A DNA stretch of 64,000 nt from Athripsodes cinereus (taxonomy: Eukaryota; Arthropoda; Insecta; Trichoptera; Leptoceridae): contig OX388327.1 of NCBI GenBank assembly GCA_947579605.1, positions 3,459,122 through 3,523,121 on the forward strand. Reading direction: 5' to 3'. The translations under genes were made by a program, and so were the position numbers. Positions 44,201 through 47,940 of this stretch are shown piece by piece. Each line of letters begins with the position of its first letter. The stretch's first letter is position 1. Below the pieces are notes generated by a model. The model had not been told where the DNA came from, did no database searches, and saw nothing but the letters and a program-made list of their open reading frames with translations.

Positions 44201-46349
44201 ATTCTAAAAGATGGGTTAGTTGGAAGAAATCACACCTATACAATAAACTCGTCCTCTGTATATTGATTGCATTTCTTTTTTAAATTGTTTGTAATAAATG
44301 TACAACAAAGAATGAATAAATCTGTAGTAATACGGCAAAAGTAAATATGTCCAATTTTTAATAAAATCAGAATTTTCACTCTCTTTCACTTTTCATAAAA
44401 ATTGAAATCTTTAAATATTAATAACTTCAAAAATAATTGTGCTACAAAACTGAAATTTGGTATTCTTCCATAAGTCTATGATATATTGCTACATAAAAAA
44501 ATAATGAAAATCTGAGACATCAAGTCTGAATCAGTGTGTTGATTTGACACGGAATGATCCATTGTGAATAAAATAAAAATCATAACATATGTAAAATACC
44601 TGCTCGTTACAGCCATGTACGACAACATTGGTCCAAGCAAACACAGGCTCCCCAGTGGAACGATAGTTACCTGGGCGGTTAATCAGAGCTTCACCTTTTA
44701 TCGTATCTCCCTCCTCATTGCCACTATTAAACAGCTCTTGAGGGGACCTGATAACAAATAGTATGACAAAGGCAACAAGACAGACAAGTAGTGGTTGCAT
44801 AACATTTTAGACTGGACCGGAAAAAGACGAGTAGGGGTTTGTTTGAAAGCATTTTGCCGCCGTCTATCTACACATCACCTTGTTTCGGCTGATTCATGAT
44901 TAATGCACACCCTGCTAAAATGTATATTTTTATCTTATTTCTTTTGTTAGGGTATAGTATGCACCGCGACCTATAAAATTTATTATACTCTCCCTACTCA
45001 GCTTTCCTGGTGTTGCCAGCCAAAGGGAACCCTCAAGTCCCAGACCAAAAATATGTTATTTATATAGATGTAAATTTTTTGATGTATAACTCAACATCTG
45101 ACAGACTTTTATATACCAGTGTTACTTATTTTCTGAACTATGGTGGTTACCTAACGTATACTGTGCCATACACCAAATATACATTTATTTTCAATCGGTA
45201 ATAAAAAAAAATAAAGATTATAACAGATGTGAATTCTCAGGAAATTGTACCAAGAATTCTCGAGAAATTCAAATAGCCGAGAAATAACAAAAACTAGACA
45301 TAAAATGGTGTAAAAATAGAAAATCTAATATTTTCTTACGAAGTTTCCAGATTGACATTATCAAAGTAGTATAATTCCAGTTGTGGCAAATCATATTCCA
45401 GATTGTCTGCTTTGTGGGTGACATATTCATAGGCAGACAGGGGGTACAGCAGGTGCTGCTTGAGACCAACACTCTCGAGATACACCTGAAATATAGAAAC
45501 AATATTACACAAGAATAAGATAATTTGTTTTTTTGAGTGACTGGGTAACAAAAAAAAATTGAAAGGAAAACCTGTTCGAGTGAGTAAATAAGGAAAAAAT
45601 AAAAGTGTATGGCAGCGTGTTTTAATTCAACTTTGACTATTTGAATATTTTTTTATTGCATGTGTGAAAATGATCCCTAGAATAAATGTTTGTAAGGAAA
45701 CAACTCTCAAAAATTAATAATAACGGAGTTATATAACATAAACAATTTTGATATAATGAAAACAAAATTGTTTTTGGTTTTACTGCGATTTATTTGTTAA
45801 ATAAGTTACCAGGTTTCGACCTATGAGGTCATTGTTTGACAATGCGTTGGTACTCCTTTACAGGTTAAGATGCATCTATGGGCCCATATACGAAAACGGA
45901 GTTTGGCGAAGATACAACTGTGAACTCTATACGTTGTATCAAGATGTGCATATCACCAAATACATCAAAATCTGCCAACTCCAATGGCTGGGGCATGTGG
46001 AAAGGATGAACGACACATCAACGATCAAAGAGTATATTCCACAAAGCCCGGTGGCATCAGCAGAAGCGTCGGGAGGCCAAAGTTGAGGTGGATGGACGGG
46101 GTGGAAAAGGACCTGCGAGCTTTGAGCGCGACCAATTGGCGACGAGAGGATGGATAGGAGGGAGCGGAGGCGACTTCTTGAGGAGGCCAACACCCACACC
46201 GGGTTATAGTGCCACTGATGATGATGAGTGACAGGGTTGCTACTTTCTGACTTCAGTGTTTTTCTCTATTATTTACAACCAACTTAATTTATTACCTTCA
46301 GAGTTTTAGAGGCATAGTGAGAAGTACATCTGGGAGTTTCAATTTCCAT
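457..46349 (-). CDS. DNAH1: Axonemal dynein heavy chain, DNAH1-like (49 exons, 3' end outside the window)
   Basis: Motor subunit of an inner-arm axonemal dynein; it hydrolyses ATP to slide microtubule doublets in cilia or sperm flagella. I traced 49 coding exons with in-phase splice junctions totalling 7548 nt (2516 codons). The start is ATG 46349-46347 in an 18-codon first exon. Seen in the protein: the linker motif [14 protein letters not shown], the AAA1 Walker A GPAGTGKT and Walker [12 protein letters not shown]2 [11 protein letters not shown]3 GPPGSGKT and AAA4 GMGGSG. From memory of the family, [18 protein letters not shown] and [18 protein letters not shown] fit DNAH1 better than DNAH3/7/12. 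Human DNAH1 is about 4265 residues, so roughly 60% of the gene is here; its N-terminal tail looks about 200 residues shorter than the human one. The last visible exon ends in MSPIGE and the reading frame continues left of position 1. No premature stop was found. A different inner-arm paralogue is possible but less likely. Confidence 0.93.
679..1466. other. DNAH1 intron with degraded SINE-like repeat
   Basis: Between exons 48 and 49. Bases ~865-975 match the body of the (TAG)n-ending repeat family (a CAGCGATGAGGT-like core, then GGAGAGGAC and GCATG), clearly decayed. The rest is AT-rich sequence in which I see nothing else. Confidence 0.5.
3315..3470 (-). repeat. CR1-like LINE 3' tail with (TAA)n
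   Basis: Read on the minus strand: GGGTTAGTTGGAAGATATCG, a short stem-loop ATCGC/GCGAT, TAAACTCGCCCATTGCAC, then an AATAAAGA-type stretch ending in a TTA microsatellite. Only the 3' tail is present, so the copy is extremely 5'-truncated. A sister copy is at 60961-61107. Confidence 0.7.
5660..5712 (+). repeat. Short (TAG)n end of SINE-like repeat
   Basis: GCCGTGATGGTATAGTAGTA followed by more TAG units is the recurrent 3' end of the repeat described at 29595-29835; only the end is present here. Confidence 0.55.
6412..6672 (-). repeat. SINE-like repeat ending in (TAG)n, minus orientation
   Basis: Starts at the left with CTACTACTACTATACCATCA, then CCACAAGTGGGGTAGCCAGC, GGATGGGTGGCAAACCTCAT and AGTGGGAGACCAATTCTTT. 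The same modules in the same order recur at 27835-28175, 29595-29835, 31505-31750, 32310-32452 and 63135-63460. The length of about 260 bp and the microsatellite tail suggest a SINE or a short LINE 3' end; I found no protein and no clear Pol III box. Confidence 0.7.
7133..7395. repeat. ~120 bp tandem repeat, left part
   Basis: Two nearly identical units with GTTAACTATCTGATACTGTA at 7151 and 7271 (period ~120 bp), then the beginning of a third unit that stops at TGTTA (7391-7395). The third unit resumes at 14101. Each unit holds a short inverted repeat (AACTATCTGA and TCAGATAGT). Confidence 0.9.
8991..10004 (+). pseudogene. CR1-like reverse transcriptase, C-terminal fragment
   Basis: Begins at the insertion junction with [16 protein letters not shown] (~RT block 3). 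It then shows [17 protein letters not shown], the catalytic YADD ([13 protein letters not shown]) and the C-terminal [17 protein letters not shown], and ends at TGA 10002-10004. The open frame extends upstream to 8946 only by chance, through antisense sequence of the host LINE, so a start at 8946 is an artefact. There is no stop or frameshift within the fragment. Confidence 0.9.
8991..10491 (+). mobile_element. 5'-truncated CR1-like LINE nested in the other LINE
   Basis: Inserted in opposite orientation inside LINE ORF2. Target-site duplication TATGACT is at 8984-8990 and 10492-10498. The 3' end has a CR1-tail stem-loop GGAAGACGTTGCCTAGCAAC near 10350, then GGTCAATAAAGA and an ATTT/ATT microsatellite. 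Only the 3' third of the element is present, starting inside the reverse transcriptase. Confidence 0.93.
12071..13405 (-). CDS. LINE ORF1 (gag-like RNA-binding protein, CCHC zinc knuckles)
   Basis: Nucleic-acid-binding protein that packages the LINE RNA. The first AUG is at 13405-13403 ([14 protein letters not shown]), giving 444 residues; the frame is open further upstream but without an AUG. The C-terminal ~80 residues hold knuckle [14 protein letters not shown] (C-x2-C-x4-H-x4-C), then [13 protein letters not shown] and CLNC...[10 protein letters not shown]. This is the usual Jockey/I/R1-type arrangement of consecutive knuckles. A coiled-coil-like charged region precedes a middle RRM-like domain. 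No frameshift is seen. Confidence 0.88.
   Translation of the reverse strand: MADKVVKNKTIMRNIKATSSRSAPNSRDSSPHLLREMGGISISTDEAAGCSSLSLEILDQSNELLCVTASFGDPLLTLKMQETRKIYERTKNAVNESKNLKTHIKEVVLSSCLRYNKIINDLVIELDKIKRNEESQNKQKEEKPQWTKSLNFIEKTVGANGERLMRLEQEIRRMNSGDAHAETTKKVPGPAVSIPERSYALIVASKDPIKTSEEIEGQVKRNLNLRGMGIGINNIRKAKNHKVIISCAKESHRETLKNQIDSTSENSGLTVQCGKLRNPFVVFKGVIKGVTEKELNESLNRQNEHIKINEEVKIKYVKKHRNDLLANLICQVKPETWRSLTSIGKVFVGFQRIQVEDESPLVQCYNCLEFGHTKKYCKNDIKCAYCTGNHLAKDCKKKLEEGGANPKCLNCSVKQDCGHSAFSVDCPVRTLLETRARQLTNYLC
13406..14099 (-). other. LINE 5' UTR
   Basis: Sequence between the interrupted tandem repeat and ORF1. The phrase GGTGCCGCCGCGATGTTTTT (13461) recurs in variant form at 13759 (GGCACCGCGACGTTTTTTAC), and GACGTACCGTTTTGAT is repeated twice next to the 5' end. 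These may be promoter repeats of the element; that role is inference. Confidence 0.6.
14100..14198. repeat. ~120 bp tandem repeat, right part (third unit)
   Basis: GTTAACTATCTGATACTGTA continues the third unit of the array interrupted at 7395, with one or two substitutions. This shows the 6.7 kb between them was inserted into the array. Confidence 0.88.
14255..14435 (-). repeat. tRNA-derived SINE, family A (diverged copy)
   Basis: Minus-strand copy: the 3' side reads AATCTGGGTTTT on the plus strand, and the 5' side shows GGGATACAACC, a mutated B box, and GAGACTCTACCTCCAGG. It aligns module by module with the better copies at 14490-14674 and 22040-22229. Confidence 0.75.
14490..14674 (-). repeat. 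tRNA-derived SINE, family A
   Basis: On the minus strand: GTCGGTAGCCTGGAGGTAGA (A-box-like), GGGGTCCGTGGTT, a B-box region with one change, GGCAAACTCCCCTTTCACGA and AAGCTTTTAGCTTACTGTGA, with a T-rich stretch at the plus-strand left end that is its A-rich tail. Pol III internal promoter boxes suggest a tRNA-related head; which tRNA is not clear. Confidence 0.8.
14690..14925. repeat. Fragments of the (TAG)n SINE-like repeat, antisense to coding exon 38's downstream intron
   Basis: Two decayed partial copies in a row. One reads AGAGGACAACTTGCATGTTT with a wholly mutated end; the other reads GAAAAGAGGAGCTGTATGTT and ACCCCATTTAAGAGGGATGC. Orientation is plus. They fill the gap up to the exon 38 donor at 14963. 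Confidence 0.5.
15532..16019. mobile_element. Non-autonomous hAT-type element with 8 bp target-site duplication
   Basis: Terminal inverted repeats CAGGGATGTTGCGAATATTC (left) and CAGGGATGTTGCGGATGTCG (reverse complement of right). Flanks are GTCTATAC (15524-15531) and GTCTGTAC (16020-16027), 7 of 8 identical. Multiple GATGCGGATG/CATCCGCATCC motifs crowd both ends as subterminal repeats. 488 bp; no transposase ORF. The core (15680-15900) resembles one end of the element at 53825-54801. Confidence 0.88.
16497..16592 (+). repeat. Single arm of a foldback element
   Basis: CCTGATAAGTGGAAAGACAT, CTCTCTCGGAATCA, then TATAGTAGAAAGAAACACTT and GTTTCAAATTACAT match, with few differences, one arm of the foldback element at 49536-50217. 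Only one arm is present. Confidence 0.75.
17290..17690 (-). pseudogene. LINE reverse transcriptase C-terminal fragment ([12 protein letters not shown] family)
   Basis: Minus-strand frame: [38 protein letters not shown] and [20 protein letters not shown]. This is the typical end of an endonuclease-reverse transcriptase of an insect LINE. It is followed by the 3' end with CCGCGAGGGAAGCGGCGTGA and GTATGTATGTATGTG. Related fragments are at 35324-35670 and, decayed, at 19605-19815, 36885-37020, 37120-37290, 48640-48890 and 50255-50365. Confidence 0.85.
19019..19195 (+). pseudogene. Decayed LINE RT C-terminal fragment (WLGHVLR family)
   Basis: CATCCACAATGTTTACTGGA, GATATCCCTCTTTCACAATA and ATATCAGAGCATCAAGAATA line up with the minus strand of 37930-38216 ([20 protein letters not shown] and [15 protein letters not shown] codons). 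No frame is kept. Confidence 0.55.
19605..19815 (-). pseudogene. Decayed LINE 3' fragment (same family as 17290-17690)
   Basis: TTCGTCACTGACATACAATT, CTCTCCTACTTGTCAATGCG, TCCACATGCCCAAAG and others match the reverse complement of the 17290-17690 coding end with many indels; no open frame. Confidence 0.65.
19846..20025 (-). repeat. tRNA-derived SINE, family A
   Basis: Plus-strand view: GAGTTTTCATGGTAAACTCA, CACCTTTCACAGTAAGCTAA, GAGGAGTTTGCCGACACCTA, a GATTGAGCC B-box remnant and ATTCTACCTCCAGGCTACCA. Diverged copy, minus orientation, ending just before DNAH1 exon 31. Confidence 0.75.
20305..21010 (+). repeat. CR1-like LINE 3' tail, split by a mariner-type element
   Basis: Left part 20305-20361 reads GGGTTAGTTGGAAGACATCG and TAGCGATAAACTCGCCCTCT. 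The right part 20914-21010 continues with ATTGAATTATTGTATAACTG and ends CAGTGAAGAATAAAATAAAT. The break coincides exactly with the TA-flanked element at 20362-20913. Confidence 0.8.
20362..20913. mobile_element. Non-autonomous pogo/Tigger-like (Tc1/mariner) element, TA duplication
   Basis: Ends are perfect inverted repeats CAGTGAAACCTCTATCT, flanked by TA at 20360-20361 and 20914-20915. The terminal CAGTGRAACCTC is, from general knowledge, typical of pogo/Tigger-like transposons. 552 bp, with subterminal motifs (CGCATCCAT, TTTTCCCGCATCCAT) but no transposase frame. Confidence 0.88.
21655..21910 (-). repeat. (TAG)n SINE-like repeat fragment, interrupted by a 180 bp element
   Basis: CTCTATACCATCACGTCATT and CCCACAAGTTAGGTAACCAG, then the 21708-21887 insertion, then TTACATGTAAACAACATGTA, the next module of the family. 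Confidence 0.65.
21708..21887. mobile_element. 180 bp inverted-repeat miniature element
   Basis: Ends CAGGGTTATTCTGGACACAA and its reverse complement TTGTGTCCAGAATAACCCTG match over at least 20 bp; the arms continue with related AATCTTGATCTTAAT sequence. It interrupts a known repeat, so insertion is certain. The target duplication is ambiguous (CAG at most), so the superfamily is open. Confidence 0.82.
22040..22229 (-). repeat. tRNA-derived SINE, family A (best-preserved copy)
   Basis: On the minus strand: GTCGGTAGCCTGGAGGTAGA as A-box region, GTCTCGGCCTCATGAACAAG, then GTGGTTCGATCCCAGGTGCC with an intact B box GGTTCGATCCC, GGCAAACTCCCCTTTCACGA, CTTTTAGTAGCTTACTGCGA and an A-rich tail (T-run at 22042-22054). 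About 190 bp. Pol III transcription of such elements relies on the internal boxes; mobilisation depends on a partner LINE, not identified here. Confidence 0.88.
23150..23235 (+). repeat. Decayed tRNA-derived SINE head
   Basis: TAGTTAGTAACGAGGTCTCT followed by the B-box-like GGTTCAATTCC and CAAGCCAGTACAAA. Only the tRNA-like head is recognisable; the sequence to 23447 shows nothing more. Confidence 0.5.
24953..25139. mobile_element. Near-palindromic miniature inverted-repeat element
   Basis: Left arm TAGTCAAAACACATTTAAGC/GTTACGTTTTCGTT is found in reverse complement at the right end (34 of 34 bases). The interior folds further: GTTGCGAGAACGCGTCAATT pairs with AATTGATGCGTTCTCGCAAC at all but one position. 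~187 bp; no coding capacity. Confidence 0.88.
25900..26140 (-). pseudogene. Decayed LINE RT C-terminal fragment (WLGHVLR family)
   Basis: CTTTGATATCAATGTTACAG, GAAAGAGGGTCATTCAGATT and CTCCTATATCATGGAGACTA correspond to antisense modules of 37930-38216 and 50870-51165. No open frame remains. Confidence 0.55.
27099..27579. mobile_element. Inverted-repeat miniature element (GTTCACAT ends)
   Basis: Left end TAAAGGGTCGTTCACATATG and reverse complement of right end TAAAGTAGCATTCACATTGC share an imperfect ~28 bp inverted repeat, both continuing with TTCACTTT. The motif GGATGATC is repeated near both ends. 481 bp; ORFs inside are short and resemble nothing known to me. It may be Harbinger-like from the GTTCACA ends, but I see no clean target duplication. 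Confidence 0.65.
27835..28175 (+). repeat. Two overlapping copies of the (TAG)n SINE-like repeat
   Basis: GCAAAGAATTGGTCTCCCAA, GTAAGTTTTCGAGTGTCCTG, then twice the core with CACCCTGAATGTCT-type sequence and GCTTGCATGTT. The (TAG)n end is mostly lost. Plus orientation, within the intron before exon 20. Confidence 0.65.
29295..29496. mobile_element. Foldback miniature element with ~95 bp arms, inserted in a SINE
   Basis: Left arm begins CGTCGCCGCATGCATAATTT; the right arm ends with its exact reverse complement. Arms of about 95 bp differ at about six positions, with a short loop. The element splits a family A SINE tail (AAAAAGTAGATATA | TATATCTGGGTTTTG), leaving a TATA/TA overlap as probable target duplication. 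Confidence 0.88.
29503..29590 (-). repeat. 3' part of a family A SINE, joined to another repeat
   Basis: CTGGGTTTTGTTATATACCC, ACACCTTTCACAGTAAGCTA and CTAAAAGCTTGTGTTGTGAA, then an abrupt switch at ~29590 to the (TAG)n repeat. The tRNA-like head is missing. Confidence 0.75.
29595..29835 (+). repeat. SINE-like repeat ending in (TAG)n (good copy)
   Basis: Module order: AAGAATTGGTCTCCCACTCT, TCCGTAAGTTTTAAAATGTC, AAAGGCAGGTGCTC, CAGCGATGAGGTTTGCCACC, CATCCTGAATGTCTTAATTT, GCTTGCATGTTTATTACATA, GCTGGCTACCCCACTTGTGG, GTGATGGTATAGTAGTAG. About 240 bp. No coding potential and no clear Pol III boxes; it could be a short LINE 3' end. At least six further copies lie in this window. Confidence 0.75.
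30647..30690 (+). repeat. Solo end of a pogo/Tigger-like element
   Basis: After a TA, CAGTGGAACCTCTCATAACG and GCATAACGAGCAAAAG match the classic end of a pogo/Tigger-type transposon. I find no matching right end before exon 18. Confidence 0.55.
31505..31755 (-). repeat. SINE-like repeat ending in (TAG)n, minus orientation, diverged
   Basis: ATCTATACCATCACTGCATC, AACAAGTGAGGTACCCAACA, GACATTCAAGATGGTTGG, TGCCTCTTACAGGGCATCAG and AAGAGTGGGATACC follow the family order in reverse complement. Confidence 0.65.
32310..32452 (+). repeat. SINE-like repeat ending in (TAG)n, 3' half
   Basis: CGGCGATGAGGTTTGCCACC, CATCCTGAATGTCTTAATTT, GGCACGGAGAAGACAGCTTG and GTGATGGTATAGTAGTAGTA: a clean 5'-truncated copy. 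Confidence 0.75.
32635..33069. mobile_element. Inverted-repeat miniature element flanked by TTAA (435 bp)
   Basis: Left end GGGTATGTTCACATGGCAAA; reverse complement of right end GGCTAAGTTCACATGTAACA. TTAA directly flanks both sides (32631-32634 and 33070-33073), as for piggyBac; the GTTCACATG ends would also fit a Harbinger-like element with a TTA duplication. GCGCGC-rich subterminal repeats. A 17-codon ORF at 32917-32970 ([17 protein letters not shown], stop) could be the remnant start of a transposon gene; that is inference. Confidence 0.85.
34700..34845 (+). repeat. SINE-like repeat ending in (TAG)n, diverged
   Basis: GTGATGAGGTGTTGCCGCAC, GCCACTCCACTTTTGGGAGC and CATGATCATATAGTAGTAGT keep the family order. 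It is directly followed by a family A SINE. Confidence 0.6.
34848..35020 (+). repeat. tRNA-derived SINE, family A, plus orientation
   Basis: GTCGGTAGCCTGGAGGCAGA, GTCTCGGCCTCATGAATAAG, GGGGTCCGTGGTTGATACAA (B box mutated), CAAGCTTTTAGTAGCTTACT, GTGTATAAGGTTGTATTTGG and an A-rich tail at 35012-35022. Confidence 0.85.
35324..35670 (+). pseudogene. LINE reverse transcriptase C-terminal fragment ([12 protein letters not shown] family)
   Basis: Open frame [60 protein letters not shown] and [17 protein letters not shown], stop at 35657-35659, then a TAGTATAG tail. No RT catalytic motif is present, so this is the extreme 3' end of the element. It lies antisense in the intron between DNAH1 exons 11 and 12. 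Confidence 0.87.
36885..37290. pseudogene. Two decayed LINE 3' fragments in opposite orientation
   Basis: 36885-37020 (+): GAGCAGAAGCAAGAAGAATG and GGATGCATGTGAATAAGTTG match the start of the 35324 fragment. 37120-37290 (-): CTGGCAGGATAGCAGAAAGG, TTCCGTCACTGTCGTACAAA and CCATCCTGTAGGATCTGGTT match the reverse complement of the 17290 fragment's end. Neither has an open frame. Confidence 0.6.
37930..38216 (-). pseudogene. LINE RT C-terminal fragment (WLGHVLR family)
   Basis: Minus strand: [40 protein letters not shown] and [14 protein letters not shown], then a stop and [13 protein letters not shown] codons in the same frame. This is the end of another insect LINE endonuclease-reverse transcriptase family. 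It is in the intron between exons 9 and 10. Confidence 0.75.
38943..39098. mobile_element. Foldback element with ~53 bp arms and ACAT duplication
   Basis: Left arm TTTGAATGTTTTGAGTATTC through GATTATTTAAAT; the right arm is its reverse complement with one mismatch in about 53. ACAT lies on both sides (38939-38942 and 39099-39102). The loop of about 50 bp itself has short complementary segments. It starts 18 bp inside the intron from the donor of DNAH1 exon 7 (39117). Confidence 0.9.
39326..41908. other. Large DNAH1 intron 6: degenerate repeats, no gene
   Basis: 2.6 kb. Bases ~39420-39780 hold a loose tandem pattern around TTATTTTATAATTTGACGTG with ATGCAGTGTA, ending in GGCGTAAGCCGTATGTATTA and an AAATA microsatellite, which looks like a LINE 3' tail. 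39800-39850 has a trace of the SINE-like repeat. 40857-40896 repeats AAAGTAAATATATGTTATAT. The remainder (to 41908) is AT-rich, and I see nothing identifiable in it. Confidence 0.55.
42130..42240 (+). repeat. Decayed tRNA-derived SINE
   Basis: GTAGTTTAATTGTAAAGCAC, GGATGGGTTGTGG and a B-box-like GGATTCAAATCCC followed by AACAGAGGGAACAGCC. It lies in the intron after exon 5. Confidence 0.55.
43365..44599. other. DNAH1 intron 3: SINE remnant and CR1-tail remnants
   Basis: 43500-43730 holds a degraded SINE (TCTGGGTTTGCAATAAACCT, and GGGATCAAACCCAGG as a reversed B box). 43795-43890 matches the 3' end of the LINE family at 55195-55750 (GACGCCGTTTAACAGTC, CTCAAGGACGCC). 44213-44320 is a diverged CR1-like 3' tail (GGTTAGTTGGAAGAAATCAC). 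The rest is AT-rich. Confidence 0.55.
45880..46215 (+). pseudogene. LINE RT C-terminal fragment ([10 protein letters not shown] family)
   Basis: [32 protein letters not shown], then, after frame changes, [20 protein letters not shown] and NWRREDG-like codons, and a 3' end GGGTTATAGTGCCACTGATG with ATGATGATG. Antisense in DNAH1 intron 1. It is a separate subfamily from the 17290/35324 fragments. Confidence 0.75.
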
Positions 46350-47940
46350 TTTATCTTAAAAATCTCATTTCTTTAGCAAAATACAAGTGATATTATTGAT
46401 TTATACATTTAATTCCACTTATTGCTTTTGCCAAATTAGCATTGACACTAAAACACAATAAGAATAATCTTAAAAATCATTTGACAATAAATAAAATAAA
46501 AGAATATAATCCTTGTGTCAAAATATAGGAAGGAACACATCATTATTCAAATTTTATTTATAATTCTGTCTACTTATTTTGTCTGACAATGAGATCAAAG
46601 GATGGCAATACCTACTAATCTTCAAATATAATCCCGCAGAGTTCCTTCTGATAACTCAAAAACTCAATATTAGATTCATCAATAAATTTCGATAGGATAG
46701 ATGAGCGATTCTCTTGCCACCAAAATAATAATATACAAACGAAAATTATTTTGAAGTCTGTTAAAATACAAATAAATTTTAATTTATTGTATTCGGAAAC
46801 TACGGCACTCGCGAACTTAAGGAAAAGAATCACTGATTACGAATTAAAGAACCAAATACGCATTTTTTAATAAACATAAACAAGCAAAGCGAAATGCCAA
46901 AACAAAACACAATACCAGGGGAAACCCGTAATATGAAAGTCTAAAGTTTATTGTCTATGGCAAAAACTTGTTGCTATCGTTATAATACCCGTTATTTGTT
47001 AAATCGGTATGTAATCGGTAAGTGTCCGGTTACTTACTTTCAAAATGGGATGGGTGGATAAAAATACAATATTCAGATAATTTTATTAATAATTATGTTT
47101 TACTTAGTATTTATAAATAATGTTTTACTATGTATTTATAAATTGAGATCTAAGAAAAAGGTGACTATCGATTGAAAAAGTATCAAATGGAAATTGGAGA
47201 AAATATTGAACATAATCACGAAGTGTCAAACATTTAGGCTATGTTCATATGGCAAAATTTTGACGCGCGTTTTCAAATCGCGTGTCTAGAAGTCCTTATA
47301 TTTTCCTTACAACCGTTCACACGAGCGTCAACGCGCGTTGACGCGCGCTCATGTGAACGGTTGTCAGATAAATAAAAGGGTTTCTAGACGCGCGATTTAA
47401 AAACGCGCGTTAACGCGCGTTACATGTAAACTTAAGTCTTAAGGACGGTAGAAATTTTGACTTGAATTATCTTTCGATACTCGATTTGGAAAAATCCGGT
47501 ATTTGACATCTTAACTGACTACCCCTGGCGTAGAGGCTATATTCTGCACATTGGTAAATTTATTTGATTATACTTTTAATTCACTTTTTATCCTAAAATC
47601 TTTGCATTTACGTGCATTATATATGCGACATGAACATAAAATATTGTATTTTATTTCATATTTATCAGCGATAAATTCAGCTATGCACCCGCAACAAATA
47701 AACGATTCGAATAAAATTTTGGTTACCTATATCGATATAATGCCGTTAATTTTTTGACAGATAGTATCAGAATACAGCCCTATGTTATTATTGCAGTTTG
47801 TGCGCCATTGTTATTACTGTCAAATTCTCGTTATTTCGACTTTGGTGCACCTTCTGCTGTATTTTAATTAGTAAATTATAAGGATTAGTATTTTAAAAAC
47901 AAACTGTTATGTTTTTAAATATATATTAATGCGATATTAA
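46350..47940. promoter_or_regulatory. Shared 5' region of the divergent DNAH1 and BRAP genes
   Basis: 1.6 kb separate the two start codons, so both promoters most likely lie here. I see no convincing TATA box or initiator. The stretch is AT-rich and carries a 202 bp inverted-repeat transposon at 47237-47438. An ORF at 46615-46833 on the minus strand has no recognisable similarity and is not called. The transcription start sites, and any non-coding exons of either gene, cannot be placed from sequence alone. Confidence 0.5.
47237..47438. mobile_element. 202 bp inverted-repeat element in the BRAP-DNAH1 promoter region
   Basis: Left end GGCTATGTTCATATGGCAAA; reverse complement of right end GACTTAAGTTTACATGTAAC. 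It is flanked by TTTA and TTAA. The interior is strongly palindromic: CAACCGTTCACACGAGCG and CGCTCATGTGAACGGTTG with GCGCGTTGACGCGCG between. Same family as 32635-33069. Confidence 0.82.

Larger units (their letters stand above)
26495..46349 (-). other. DNAH1: DNAH1 exons 1-22: N-terminal tail (residues ~1-1063)
   Basis: Exons in transcript order: 46296-46349, 45340-45485, 44600-44747, 43210-43364, 42335-42479, 41909-42035, 39117-39325, 38499-38578, 38317-38404, 37558-37773, 36625-36773, 35157-35267, 34257-34398, 33580-33807, 33260-33361, 32093-32236, 31808-31988, 30774-30934, 28906-29005, 28241-28432, 26819-26996, 26495-26627. The tail binds intermediate and light chains and docks the motor on the doublet. 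The recognisable DHC_N2 stretch runs from about exon 16 ([11 protein letters not shown]) through [12 protein letters not shown] (exon 20), [18 protein letters not shown] (exon 21) and [18 protein letters not shown] (exon 22). Exons 1-15 are much less conserved and were placed by frame, GT/AG sites and loose similarity; the first exon is the least certain. Confidence 0.85.

Noticed and set aside
45010..45201. 63-codon plus-strand ORF in DNAH1 intron 2
   Set aside because: No similarity, AT-rich, no splice or promoter context; expected by chance.
47551..47757. 68-codon plus-strand ORF upstream of BRAP
   Set aside because: Unrecognisable and not joinable in phase to BRAP exon 1, which has an in-frame stop directly before its ATG.
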